NCBI RefSeq assembly: GCF_049994905.1
Contig: NZ_CP188258.1
Location: 1,240,001 to 1,304,000 of the forward strand
Source: Diaminobutyricibacter sp049994905
GTDB lineage: Bacteria > Actinomycetota > Actinomycetes > Actinomycetales > Microbacteriaceae
Direction: 5' to 3'
Length of the DNA: 64,000 nt
In this document: piece after piece, positions 40,879 to 49,188 of the stretch
Numbering within the stretch: the stretch's first letter is position 1
How the letters are laid out: each line of letters begins with the position of its first letter
Program-made: the position numbers and the translations under genes
The notes under the pieces: generated by a model
Told to the model about the DNA's origin: nothing
Databases searched by the model: none
What the model saw: the letters and a program-made list of their open reading frames with translations, nothing else

Positions 40879-42624
40879 GTGACAACGCAGTCCGAAACGA
40901 CAGGCGACGTCCGGGGCGACGTCGCGAGCATCCGCGAACGGCCTGCGGCGCAGGTGCTCATCATCGGTGGCGGCATCAACGGTCTCGGAACCTTCCGTGA
41001 CCTGGCACTCCAGGGCGTCGACGTCGTGCTCGTCGAACGCGGCGACTATGCGTCCGGCGCATCAGCCTCGTCGAGCCACATGATCCACGGCGGCATCCGT
41101 TACCTCGAGAACGGTGAGTTCCGGCTGGTGCGCGAGTCGGTGACCGAGCGCAACGGGCTGCTGAAGATCGCGCCCCATTACGTCAAGCCGCTGAAGACGA
41201 CGATCCCGATCTTCTCCACCTTCTCCGGCATCCTCGCTGCACCCTTGCGCTTCCTGACGCACAAGCAGGGCAGCACGAAGGAGCGCGGCGCATTTCTCAT
41301 CAAGACCGGCCTGACGCTGTACGACTCGTTCTCGCGTGCCGGCGGTTCCGTGCCGCGCCACCAGTTCGCCGGGCGAACGAAGTCGCTGCAGGACCAGCCT
41401 GAACTCAACCCCGGCCTCAAGTACACCGCCACATACTTCGATGCGTCCGTGCACGACCCCGAACGGCTCGCCCTCGACGTTCTCGGGGATGCGCTGGCCA
41501 CCGGCCCCCGGGCGCGCTCGGCGAACTATCTCGAGGCCATCGGCACCCAGGACGGCGGTGTGCTCGTGCGCGATCGCGAGTCCGGCGTCGAGTTCGTGAT
41601 CACGGCGGATGTGGTGGTCAACGCATCCGGACCATGGACGGACCTGACGAACTCGGCCCTCGGGCGGCGAACAGAGTACATGGGGGGCACGAAAGGCTCG
41701 CACATCGTGCTCGACAACCCGGCTCTGCTCGACGCGTGCAAAGGCCGCGAGATGTTCTTCGAGAACGAAGACGGCCGGATCGTGCTGATCTACCCGCTCA
41801 AGGGCAAGGTGATGGTCGGAACCACCGACCTCGAGGCGGACATGTCGGTTCCCGCGGTCTGCACCGACGACGAGATCGAATATTTCATCGGGCTGGTCGC
41901 GCACGTTTTCCCAGACATCGCGGTCGAACGGTCACAGATCGTCTACAGCTTCTCGGGAGTACGTCCCCTGCCCCACCACGACGACACGCAGCCCGGCTTC
42001 GTCTCCCGCGACTACCGCATCGTGCCCGGCACCCTGCCCGGCCTCGACAGCATGACCGTGCTCAGCCTGGTCGGGGGCAAATGGACCACCTTCCGTGCCC
42101 TCAGCGAACGCCTCAGCAACGATGTGCTCGCCCTCCTCGGGGTCGACCGCACCGTGGGGACGGCAGGTCTCGCCATCGGCGGAGGAACCGGATTCCCGGT
42201 CGGGGACGAAGCGCGGCGCGACTGGATCGCACGCTACGGCGCCGATATCGGTGCGGAACGTGCCGAAAGCCTGCTTGAACGCTACGGAACGAAGGCGAAG
42301 GCCGTGATCGAGGCGCTGGCCGGCATCGACGACGTGCCCCTCGCATCCGCGCCCTCGTACACCCGGGGCGAACTCGCGTACCTGATCCGCACCGAGCACG
42401 TGGTGCACCTGGCCGACATCTTCCTCCGCCGCACCAGCCTCGCGTTCACAGGTTCAGCGACACGCGCCGTCGTGGCGGAAATCGGCGAAATTGCGTCGAG
42501 TGAGCTCGGATGGTCGCTTTTGAGGCGTAATCAGGAGGAAGATGCGTTTGTAGGTGAACTCTCAACTGCACACGGGGTACACCTCGTGGCCGGAAACGGG
42601 AGCGAGGCTCCTGCCCTCCGATAA
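40879..42624 (+). CDS. glpD: glycerol-3-phosphate dehydrogenase (FAD-dependent)
   Basis: 581 residues from GTG 40879; an in-frame ATG 99 bp upstream lies within the operator region and the preceding residues look non-coding. FAD motif VLIIGGGINGLGTFRDLAL at about 25-43, then GASASSSHMIHGGIRYLENGEF, the C-terminal RPLPHHD and GGKWTTFRALSE. Membrane-associated oxidation of glycerol-3-phosphate to DHAP, feeding electrons to menaquinone. Leads the regulon with glpF-glpK 131 bp downstream. Confidence 0.93.
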   Translation: MTTQSETTGDVRGDVASIRERPAAQVLIIGGGINGLGTFRDLALQGVDVVLVERGDYASGASASSSHMIHGGIRYLENGEFRLVRESVTERNGLLKIAPHYVKPLKTTIPIFSTFSGILAAPLRFLTHKQGSTKERGAFLIKTGLTLYDSFSRAGGSVPRHQFAGRTKSLQDQPELNPGLKYTATYFDASVHDPERLALDVLGDALATGPRARSANYLEAIGTQDGGVLVRDRESGVEFVITADVVVNASGPWTDLTNSALGRRTEYMGGTKGSHIVLDNPALLDACKGREMFFENEDGRIVLIYPLKGKVMVGTTDLEADMSVPAVCTDDEIEYFIGLVAHVFPDIAVERSQIVYSFSGVRPLPHHDDTQPGFVSRDYRIVPGTLPGLDSMTVLSLVGGKWTTFRALSERLSNDVLALLGVDRTVGTAGLAIGGGTGFPVGDEARRDWIARYGADIGAERAESLLERYGTKAKAVIEALAGIDDVPLASAPSYTRGELAYLIRTEHVVHLADIFLRRTSLAFTGSATRAVVAEIGEIASSELGWSLLRRNQEEDAFVGELSTAHGVHLVAGNGSEAPALR

Positions 42625-42638
42625 TGCACGAACGTGCA
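42625..42638. promoter_or_regulatory. SorC-type operator before glpF
   Basis: TGCAC-GAAC-GTGCA starts at the base after the glpD stop and has the same arms and 4-bp spacer as the site next to the regulator gene. Confidence 0.65.
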
Positions 42639-42649
42639 CGGCCCGGTCC

Positions 42650-42700
42650 TTGTCGAGGAACGGCGGACGCGAATAGCGTTCAGATTGCCATCCTCGACAA
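42650..42700. promoter_or_regulatory. widely spaced inverted repeat in the glpF leader
   Basis: TTGTCGAGGA (42650-42659) and TCCTCGACAA (42691-42700) are perfect complements, extended by one C-G pair outside, and enclose 31 bp that include a probable -10 (GAATAG). Either paired protein-binding half-sites or a leader hairpin. Confidence 0.5.
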
Positions 42701-42755
42701 GTGCCACAGATAGCGCACCGAGGGTGCGATTCAACTGAAAAACTGGAAGGTCAAT

Positions 42756-43529
42756 GTGGACAAGCTCACGGTAGATTTCTTGTCGGAGATCGCGGGCACA
42801 GCAATGCTCGTCCTCCTCGGCACCTCAGTCGTTGCCAACGTCGCCCTCATCAGGACCAAGGGCTACAACGGCGGCTTCCTGATGGTGACCATCGGCTGGG
42901 GCCTTGCGGTGTTCTCTGGTGTCGTCGTCGCTTTCGACTCGGGCGCGCACCTGAACCCCGCGGTCACGCTGGGTCTCGTCGCCAACGGCGCCAAGACGTT
43001 CGGATCGGCGGCACTGCACACCTTGGTGCCCGTGAACATCGGAACGATCCTGACGTTCATCGCAGGCCAGTTCATCGGCGCGATCATCGGTGCGGTCATC
43101 ACCTGGCTCGCCTACAAGCAGCACTTCGACGAGGAGCCCGAGCCCGCCAACAAGCTCGGCGTCTTCTCCACCGGTCCTGCGATCCGCAGCTACGGGTGGA
43201 ACCTGGTCACCGAGATCATCGGCACCTTCGTCCTCGTGTACGTCATCATCGCCTTCGGCCACCAGGCACCTCCCGGCATGGTGGCTATGGGTGCCCTTCC
43301 GGTCGCTCTGCTGGTTATCGCGATCGGCGCCTCCCTCGGTGGTCCGACCGGATACGCCATCAACCCAGCCCGTGACCTCGGTCCGCGCATCGCTCACTTC
43401 TTCCTTCCCATCAGGGGCAAGGGTTCGAGCGACTGGGCTTACTCGTGGGTGCCGGTGGTCGGCCCCATCATCGGCGGTGTCCTCGCCGGCTGGCTCGCGC
43501 TGGTACTGCCTCCGCTCGTCAGCAAGTAA
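42756..43529 (+). CDS. glpF: glycerol facilitator (MIP family)
   Basis: 257 residues from GTG 42756 with GGAAGG upstream. Six membrane helices and two half-helices with both NPA boxes: LNPAVTLG (about 67) and INPARDLGPR (about 204), the D after the second box marking an aquaglyceroporin. An insertion (about 122-137, acidic, KQHFDEEPEPANK) lies in a cytoplasmic loop. Imports glycerol for GlpK encoded 81 bp downstream. Confidence 0.92.
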   Translation: MDKLTVDFLSEIAGTAMLVLLGTSVVANVALIRTKGYNGGFLMVTIGWGLAVFSGVVVAFDSGAHLNPAVTLGLVANGAKTFGSAALHTLVPVNIGTILTFIAGQFIGAIIGAVITWLAYKQHFDEEPEPANKLGVFSTGPAIRSYGWNLVTEIIGTFVLVYVIIAFGHQAPPGMVAMGALPVALLVIAIGASLGGPTGYAINPARDLGPRIAHFFLPIRGKGSSDWAYSWVPVVGPIIGGVLAGWLALVLPPLVSK

Positions 43530-43547
43530 GTCACCTAGAAGAGCGGC

Positions 43548-43576
43548 GCTCCGGTTCCGCGGTGCGGAACCGGAGC
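43548..43576 (+). terminator. intercistronic hairpin between glpF and glpK
   Basis: A perfect 13-bp stem (43548-43560 with 43564-43576) and 3-nt loop. No T tract follows, so it may stabilise glpF mRNA or lower glpK expression rather than terminate fully. Confidence 0.55.
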
Positions 43577-43610
43577 CCGTCCGCCCCACCTCACCACAAA
43601 GGAGTTACAT

Positions 43611-45125
43611 ATGAGCGACTACGTTGTCGCCATCGACCAGGGAACAACCAGTTCCCGGGCGATCATCTTCGACAAGTCGGGCTCGATCGTATCGTCCGGC
43701 CAGCTGGAGCACGAGCAGATCTTCCCGCAGGCCGGCTGGGTCGAACACAACCCTGTCGAGATCTGGAACAACGTTCGTGAGGTCATCGGCCAGGCGCTCG
43801 CCAAGGCGGACCTCACTCGCCACGACATCGCCGCCGTGGGCATCACCAACCAGCGCGAGACCGCTGTCGTGTGGGACAAGAACACCGGGGAACCGGTCTA
43901 CAACGCCATCGTGTGGCAGGACACGCGCACGCAGCCAATCGTCGATCGCCTGGCGGCCGACGGCGGCGTCGAGCGATTCAAGCAGGTCGTCGGACTACCC
44001 CTCGCGACGTACTTCTCGGGCACGAAGATCGTCTGGATCCTCGAGAACGTCGAAGGTGCGCGCGAGCGCGCAGAAGCCGGTGACCTTCTGTTCGGCAACA
44101 CCGACGCTTGGGTCCTCTGGAACCTGACCGGCGGGCCGGACGGTGGCGTGCACGCGACCGACGTGACCAACGCGTCCCGGACGATGTTCATGGACCTCGA
44201 GACCCTGAGCTGGCGCGACGACATTCTCGCGACCTTCGGCGTGCCGAAGTCGATGATGCCCGAGATCAGGTCGTCGTCCGAGGTGTACGGAACGGTCGAG
44301 TCGTCGAGCCTTCTGCGCGAGGTACCCGTTGCGGGTATCCTGGGCGACCAGCAGGCCGCGACGTTCGGTCAGGCCGCGTTCGATCCGGGCGAGTCGAAGA
44401 ACACGTACGGCACCGGCAACTTCCTCATCTTCAATACGGGAGAGGAGATCGTCCACTCGAAGAACGGCCTGCTCACGACTCTCGGCTACAAGCTGGGCGA
44501 CGCCAAGCCGCACTACGCCCTCGAAGGCTCCATCGCAGTGACGGGTTCGCTCGTGCAGTGGCTCCGTGACAACCTGGGCCTCATCTCGAGTGCGCCGGAG
44601 ATCGAGGATCTCGCCAAGACGGTCGAAGACAACGGTGGCGCCTACTTCGTTCCTGCGTTCTCCGGTCTGTTCGCGCCGTACTGGCGGTCGGATGCGCGTG
44701 GTGCGCTGGTCGGCCTCACCCGGTACGTCAACAAGGGACACATCGCTCGCGCGGCACTCGAGGCCACGGCCTTCCAGACGCGCGAGGTGCTCGATGCGGT
44801 CAACGCCGACTCCGGTGTCGACCTGACAGAGCTGAAGGTGGACGGCGGCATGATCGCCAACAACACCCTGATGCAGTTCCAGGCGGACATCCTCGGTGTG
44901 CCGGTCGTGCGTCCGGTGGTCGCCGAGACCACCGCGCTCGGCGCAGCGTATGCCGCCGGTCTCGCCGTCGGCTTCTGGGAGAACCTGGACGACCTGCGCA
45001 AGAACTGGCAGGAGGACAGCCGCTGGACGCCGAAGATGGACGACGCCGAACGAGACCGTCAGCTGCGCCTGTGGAAGAAGGCCGTCACCAAGACCTTCGA
45101 CTGGGTGGACGATGACGTGAAGTAG
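43611..45125 (+). CDS. glpK: glycerol kinase
   Basis: 504 residues, SD AAAGGAG 6 nt before ATG. FGGY kinase signatures: AIDQGTTSSRAIIFD at the N-terminus, WQDTRT, GILGDQQAATFGQ and the C-terminal KVDGGMIANNTLMQFQADIL. Phosphorylates glycerol to glycerol-3-phosphate. The last codons and stop are repeated exactly in the following 16 bp, showing a small local tandem duplication. Confidence 0.95.
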   Translation: MSDYVVAIDQGTTSSRAIIFDKSGSIVSSGQLEHEQIFPQAGWVEHNPVEIWNNVREVIGQALAKADLTRHDIAAVGITNQRETAVVWDKNTGEPVYNAIVWQDTRTQPIVDRLAADGGVERFKQVVGLPLATYFSGTKIVWILENVEGARERAEAGDLLFGNTDAWVLWNLTGGPDGGVHATDVTNASRTMFMDLETLSWRDDILATFGVPKSMMPEIRSSSEVYGTVESSSLLREVPVAGILGDQQAATFGQAAFDPGESKNTYGTGNFLIFNTGEEIVHSKNGLLTTLGYKLGDAKPHYALEGSIAVTGSLVQWLRDNLGLISSAPEIEDLAKTVEDNGGAYFVPAFSGLFAPYWRSDARGALVGLTRYVNKGHIARAALEATAFQTREVLDAVNADSGVDLTELKVDGGMIANNTLMQFQADILGVPVVRPVVAETTALGAAYAAGLAVGFWENLDDLRKNWQEDSRWTPKMDDAERDRQLRLWKKAVTKTFDWVDDDVK

Positions 45126-45141
45126 TGATGACGTGAAGTAG
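45111..45141 (+). repeat. 15-bp tandem duplication over the glpK stop codon
   Basis: GATGACGTGAAGTAG occurs at 45111-45125 and again at 45127-45141, one base apart. The second copy lies beyond the stop and leaves the protein unchanged. Confidence 0.9.
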
Positions 45142-45181
45142 TTCGTCGCACGACAATCGCCGTTCTCGCCGAGATGCCCCG

Positions 45182-45955
45182 TTACGCGGGCGACTCCCGG
45201 CGGGGGCGGCGATTCTCGTTCGCCAGCAGGTCGGGGAGATCGGCGAGCGTGTGGACCTCGAGCACTCCGGCTTCGCGCGCGTCCGCCGCGTCGGCCGGCT
45301 CGGGCACAAGACCGGTGCGGTTCAGCCAGACTCCGGTGAGACCCGCACGGGCAGCGCCGACCGCGTCGGTGCGCAGGCGGTCGCCCACGTAGGCGGCGTC
45401 GGCCGGGGCGACGGCGAAGGCATCGCAGGCGTGCTCGAAGATGGCGGCGTCGGGCTTGACGACGCCGAGCTCACCGGATGCGATGATCCGGTCGATGCGC
45501 GCGTCCAGCCCGACCGTGGTGACCTTGCGGGTCTGGAAGGCGAGGTCGCCGTTGGTGATGAGCCCGAACCGCACCCCCGGGATGCGGACGGTGAGTTCAT
45601 CGAGGCAGGGGACCGCATCGTCGTGGAGCGCCCAGTTCTCCACGTACCGCTCGAAGTAGGTCGCGAACCAGACGCTGGCTGCTTCGTCATCGAGGGCGAC
45701 CCCGTGCCTGGCCGCGAAGTCCCTGGCCCGCGCCCTCCGCTGGCCCTCGAAGTCGAGCTGACCGGCAAGGTACGAGTGGTAGTGGGATTCTTCGAGCTCG
45801 TGCCAGAACGAGACCGTCGTCGCCGCATCCAGTTCGAGATATGGCGCGCCGAGCCGGGCGACATGCGCCTGAATGCCGTTGGCGACGGCGGCGCGATGGG
45901 CGAAGAGCGTGTCGTCAAGGTCGAACAACACAACCTTCGGAGGCCGTCGCGCCAT
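45182..45955 (-). CDS. HAD-superfamily hydrolase
   Basis: 257 residues. Motif I VVLFDLDDTLF (DxDxT), motif II LITNGD, motif III Lys in GVVKPDAAIF and motif IV YVGDRLRTDAVGA. A helical cap between motifs I and II makes it subfamily IA, nearest YjjG/haloacid dehalogenase-like phosphatases. Substrate unknown. Its start lies 1 bp past the trpS stop, so the two may be co-transcribed. Confidence 0.85.
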   Translation of the reverse strand: MARRPPKVVLFDLDDTLFAHRAAVANGIQAHVARLGAPYLELDAATTVSFWHELEESHYHSYLAGQLDFEGQRRARARDFAARHGVALDDEAASVWFATYFERYVENWALHDDAVPCLDELTVRIPGVRFGLITNGDLAFQTRKVTTVGLDARIDRIIASGELGVVKPDAAIFEHACDAFAVAPADAAYVGDRLRTDAVGAARAGLTGVWLNRTGLVPEPADAADAREAGVLEVHTLADLPDLLANENRRPRRESPA

Positions 45956-45956
45956 T

Positions 45957-46967
45957 TCAGCGGGCCGGACGAAGCAGCCCGACGCGGTCGTAGGCCTTCG
46001 CCAGGGTCACCTCGGCCACGTCGCTCGCCCGATCGGCGTTTGCGGCGAGGATGCGGTCGAGTTCGGCGGGATCGTCGAGGAGTTCGAGCGTGCGTTCACG
46101 AATCGGCCCGAAGGTCGACACCACCACCTCGGCGAGGCCCTTCTTGAAATCGCCGTAGCCGCGACCCGCGTACTCCTCTTCAAGGGACTCGATGCTGCGC
46201 CCGGCAAGCACCGAATAGATCGTCAGCAGGTTGGAGATGCCGGGCTTGCCCTCGCGATCGAACGCAACGACCCCGTCGGTGTCGGTCACGGCGCGCATGA
46301 TCTTCTTCGCGTTGATCGACGGCTCGTCGAGCATCCAGATCACGCCCGCGTGCGACTCGGCGGACTTCGACATCTTCGCCGTGGGGTTCTGGAGGTCGTA
46401 GATACGCGCGGTCTCTGTGAGGATCATGGCCTCTGGCACGACGAATGTCTCGCCGAAGCGGCTGTTGAACCGGGCGGCCAGGTCGCGTGTGAGTTCGACG
46501 TGCTGGCGCTGGTCGTCACCGACCGGAACGATCTCGGCGTCGTACAGAAGGATGTCGGCCGCCATGAGCACCGGATAGGCGAACAGACCGACCGAGGTCG
46601 CATCCGTGCCCTGCTTGGCCGACTTGTCCTTGAACTGGGTCATCCGGGCGGCTTCGCCGAAGCCGGTGATCGTGTTGAGGATCCAGGCGAGCTGTGCGTG
46701 GGCGGGAACGTGGGACTGCACGTAGAGCGTCGACTGCGAGGGGTCGATGCCGGCGGCGATGTACTGCGCAGCGGTGCGCCGCGTCTGCTCGCGAAGGGCG
46801 TGCGGATCCTGCGGAACGGTGATGGCATGCAGGTCGACGACCGAGAAGAACGCGTCGTGGTCGCGTTGCAGGTCTTTCCACTGGAGGAGGGCGCCGATGT
46901 AGTTACCGATCTGGAGCGAGTCGGCCGACGGCTGCATACCCGAGTAGAGGCGGGGAAGGTGTGTCAT
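45957..46967 (-). CDS. trpS: tryptophanyl-tRNA synthetase
   Basis: 336 residues from ATG 46967 (MTHLPRLYSGMQPSADSLQ). Class I motifs: HIGH equivalent IGNYIGAL, and AKMSKSAES (KMSKS). Also the Trp-specific GDDQRQHVELTRDLA. A start 54 bp upstream is possible in frame but would overlap xthA. Charges tRNA-Trp in the cytoplasm. Confidence 0.94.
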   Translation of the reverse strand: MTHLPRLYSGMQPSADSLQIGNYIGALLQWKDLQRDHDAFFSVVDLHAITVPQDPHALREQTRRTAAQYIAAGIDPSQSTLYVQSHVPAHAQLAWILNTITGFGEAARMTQFKDKSAKQGTDATSVGLFAYPVLMAADILLYDAEIVPVGDDQRQHVELTRDLAARFNSRFGETFVVPEAMILTETARIYDLQNPTAKMSKSAESHAGVIWMLDEPSINAKKIMRAVTDTDGVVAFDREGKPGISNLLTIYSVLAGRSIESLEEEYAGRGYGDFKKGLAEVVVSTFGPIRERTLELLDDPAELDRILAANADRASDVAEVTLAKAYDRVGLLRPAR

Positions 46968-46978
46968 GTGAACCTTTT

Positions 46979-47827
46979 TCAGATGGCGTAATCGACGACG
47001 ACGGGAGTGTGGTCGGACCATCGTTCGTCATAGGAGGCGGCGCGATCGACCGAGCAGCCGACGACCGTCGCGGCCAAAGCCGGCGTTGCCAGCTGGTAGT
47101 CGATGCGCCAGCCGGTGTCGTTGTCGAAGGCCTGGCCCCGCCACGTCCACCAGGTATATGGCCCGTCGATTTCACCCGCGCATTTGCGGCCGACGTCGAC
47201 CCAGCCGAGGCCGCCGCCAGCGTTGTAGTCGTCGTCGCCCTCGGCGCCGACGATGCGGTCGAAGTAGGCACGCTCTTCCGGCAGGAAGCCGGCACGCTTC
47301 ACATTGCCTTTCCAGTTGCGGATGTCGAGGGAGCGGTGCCCGACGTTCAGGTCGCCCATGACGACGGCATACTCGCTGTGCCGCTGCAGTTCGGGAAGGC
47401 GTTCCGCCATCGCGTCGAGGAACCGGAACTTCTCGTCCTGCTTGGGAGAGCCGGCCTCGCCGGAATGCACATAGGCGCTGACCACGGTGACGATCGTGCC
47501 GTCGACCTCGTAGTCGGCTTCGAGCCAGCGGCCGGCGCTGTCGAAATCGTCGGGGCCGAGGACGACCCGGTGGATGCTGGCCTTCGAGCGGCTGGCGATG
47601 GCCACACCCGCGCGTCCCTTCGCCGACGCGGGGTCATGCAGCACGTCCCACTCCTCGCCGAGCAGTTGCTGAACGTCTTCGGTCGTTGCACGCACTTCCT
47701 GGATCGCGAGGATGTCGATGTCTCTGCTGTCGAGCCACGCGCCCATGCCTTTGCGGTACGCGGCCCGGATGCCGTTCGTGTTGATCGTGGCGATGCGCAG
47801 AGGTGTGGCAGGGCGGGACGAAGGCAT
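46979..47827 (-). CDS. xthA: exodeoxyribonuclease III
   Basis: 282 residues of the EEP fold: ATINTNGIRAAYRKGMGAWL, LAIQEVRAT with the metal Glu, AYVHSG, MGDLNVGHRSLDIRNWKG, and the terminal SDHTPVVVDYAI with the catalytic Asp-His. AP endonuclease and 3'-5' exonuclease for base-excision repair. 11 bp upstream of trpS in the same direction. Confidence 0.93.
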   Translation of the reverse strand: MPSSRPATPLRIATINTNGIRAAYRKGMGAWLDSRDIDILAIQEVRATTEDVQQLLGEEWDVLHDPASAKGRAGVAIASRSKASIHRVVLGPDDFDSAGRWLEADYEVDGTIVTVVSAYVHSGEAGSPKQDEKFRFLDAMAERLPELQRHSEYAVVMGDLNVGHRSLDIRNWKGNVKRAGFLPEERAYFDRIVGAEGDDDYNAGGGLGWVDVGRKCAGEIDGPYTWWTWRGQAFDNDTGWRIDYQLATPALAATVVGCSVDRAASYDERWSDHTPVVVDYAI

Positions 47828-47836
47828 GCAGCCAGT

Positions 47837-49072
47837 TTAGTGAGAACCCCCGACGCCCTCGTCGAGCACGTCGTTGAGCACCCTCTCGGCCTTCTCGACC
47901 TTGCGCTGTGCCGCAAGGCGCTGCCACCACTTCGCCCGGGCGAGCTCGTTGCGCGCCTCGTCCAGCTCGGCATGAGCGACGATGGAACGCGCCTGGCGCT
48001 CCTGCGCAGCTTCTTCTGCAGCGCGTTGTTCCGGGGTGACGATGCGCGGGGAGATGCCCCTGTCGAACATCCCGACCGCGATCCAGGAGCCCGACAGGAG
48101 CATGACCCGCGAGGTCAGGTTGAACCAGATGAGGAGACCGACGAAGACCGCGAACGTCGCCAGGAGGGGATTCTTGTTGGCTGTCCCCAGGAGCAGGCCT
48201 CCGAGGAAGCTCAGGCCTGCGAGGGCCGCAGCGCCCAGCAGCGAACCGGAGAAGAGGTTGCGCCAGGGGATCGACACACGCGAGAGCACGCGGAACATCG
48301 TGCCGAGGACGACGATGTTGAGCAACAGCGAGATCACGATGCCGGTGAACTGGGTGATCGCCGACGACCAGAAGGAGGGGTCGAGGCGGAGCAGCCCGAG
48401 GAGGAACGTGGCCGCTTCGGTGGAGACGATCATCAGGACACCCGACAGGACGAGCACGAATCCGAACGCGACGGCGAGCCCGAGATCCCTGACCTTCTGC
48501 AGCACGTAATTGGTCGTGTCCCTGGACAACCCGAAGATCGCACGCACGGCCTGTCGCGTGTAGTACAGCCAGCTGATCGCGGTCCAGAGCAGGCTGATCG
48601 CGGCGATCACGCCTGTCCACCCGAACGTCGTCGTCGTCGAGGTCAGGTCTTCGGGCTTGATCACACCGTCGGGCCCGATCAGCCCAGGGATCGCGCGGTT
48701 GATGATCTCGGCGATCGCCTGGAGCAGCTCCTCGTTTCCGACGAGCCAGATGCCCGCGACCGAGAAGCCGACCCAGATCGCGGCGAAGATCGCGAAGAGC
48801 GCCTGGAAGCCCATCCCGGCGGCGCGGAGGTTGCCGTCGCTGTGCGAGAAATTGATGTAGACCCGGTACGGCTTGAAGGCTTTGACCCAACGGGTCGCGC
48901 GGGAGACCTGGGCGACCGGCTTCTCGAGCCGGGCCTTGACCGGGACGGCCACGTTCTCGAAGGTCTGCTTGACCTGTTCCTCGCTTTCGCGGAGGCGTAC
49001 CTTGACGTCGTCCGCCCGCGAGCGCGCCCGTGGCGGCGCGGGCGGCGCATTCGTCGTCTTCTTGTCGGCCAC
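47837..49072 (-). CDS. YihY/BrkB-family membrane protein
   Basis: 411 residues. A charged cytosolic N-terminal region (about 60 residues), then the YihY/BrkB core with about six helices (MGFQALFAIFAAIWVGFSVAG, GVIAAISLLWTAISWLYYTRQAVRAIFG, LLGLLRLDPSFWSSAITQF, GLLIWFNLTSRVMLLSGSWIAVG), and a charged C-terminal tail that looks coiled. Physiological role uncertain; once wrongly called RNase BN. 9 bp upstream of xthA. Confidence 0.85.
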   Translation of the reverse strand: MADKKTTNAPPAPPRARSRADDVKVRLRESEEQVKQTFENVAVPVKARLEKPVAQVSRATRWVKAFKPYRVYINFSHSDGNLRAAGMGFQALFAIFAAIWVGFSVAGIWLVGNEELLQAIAEIINRAIPGLIGPDGVIKPEDLTSTTTTFGWTGVIAAISLLWTAISWLYYTRQAVRAIFGLSRDTTNYVLQKVRDLGLAVAFGFVLVLSGVLMIVSTEAATFLLGLLRLDPSFWSSAITQFTGIVISLLLNIVVLGTMFRVLSRVSIPWRNLFSGSLLGAAALAGLSFLGGLLLGTANKNPLLATFAVFVGLLIWFNLTSRVMLLSGSWIAVGMFDRGISPRIVTPEQRAAEEAAQERQARSIVAHAELDEARNELARAKWWQRLAAQRKVEKAERVLNDVLDEGVGGSH

Positions 49073-49188
49073 GGCGCCAGCCTAGCGACCGACGGTAGCG
49101 CCCCGCCGCATCAGTTCGTCCTCTTCTGAGGTGCCGTGGCGGATGCCGCTGCGGTCGGCCTAGGCTGGTTGGGATGGGAGGCCAGATC

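Noticed and set aside
46961..49129. 722-codon plus-strand frame opposite xthA and BrkB
   Set aside because: Antisense shadow of two motif-bearing genes, unusually acidic and low complexity.
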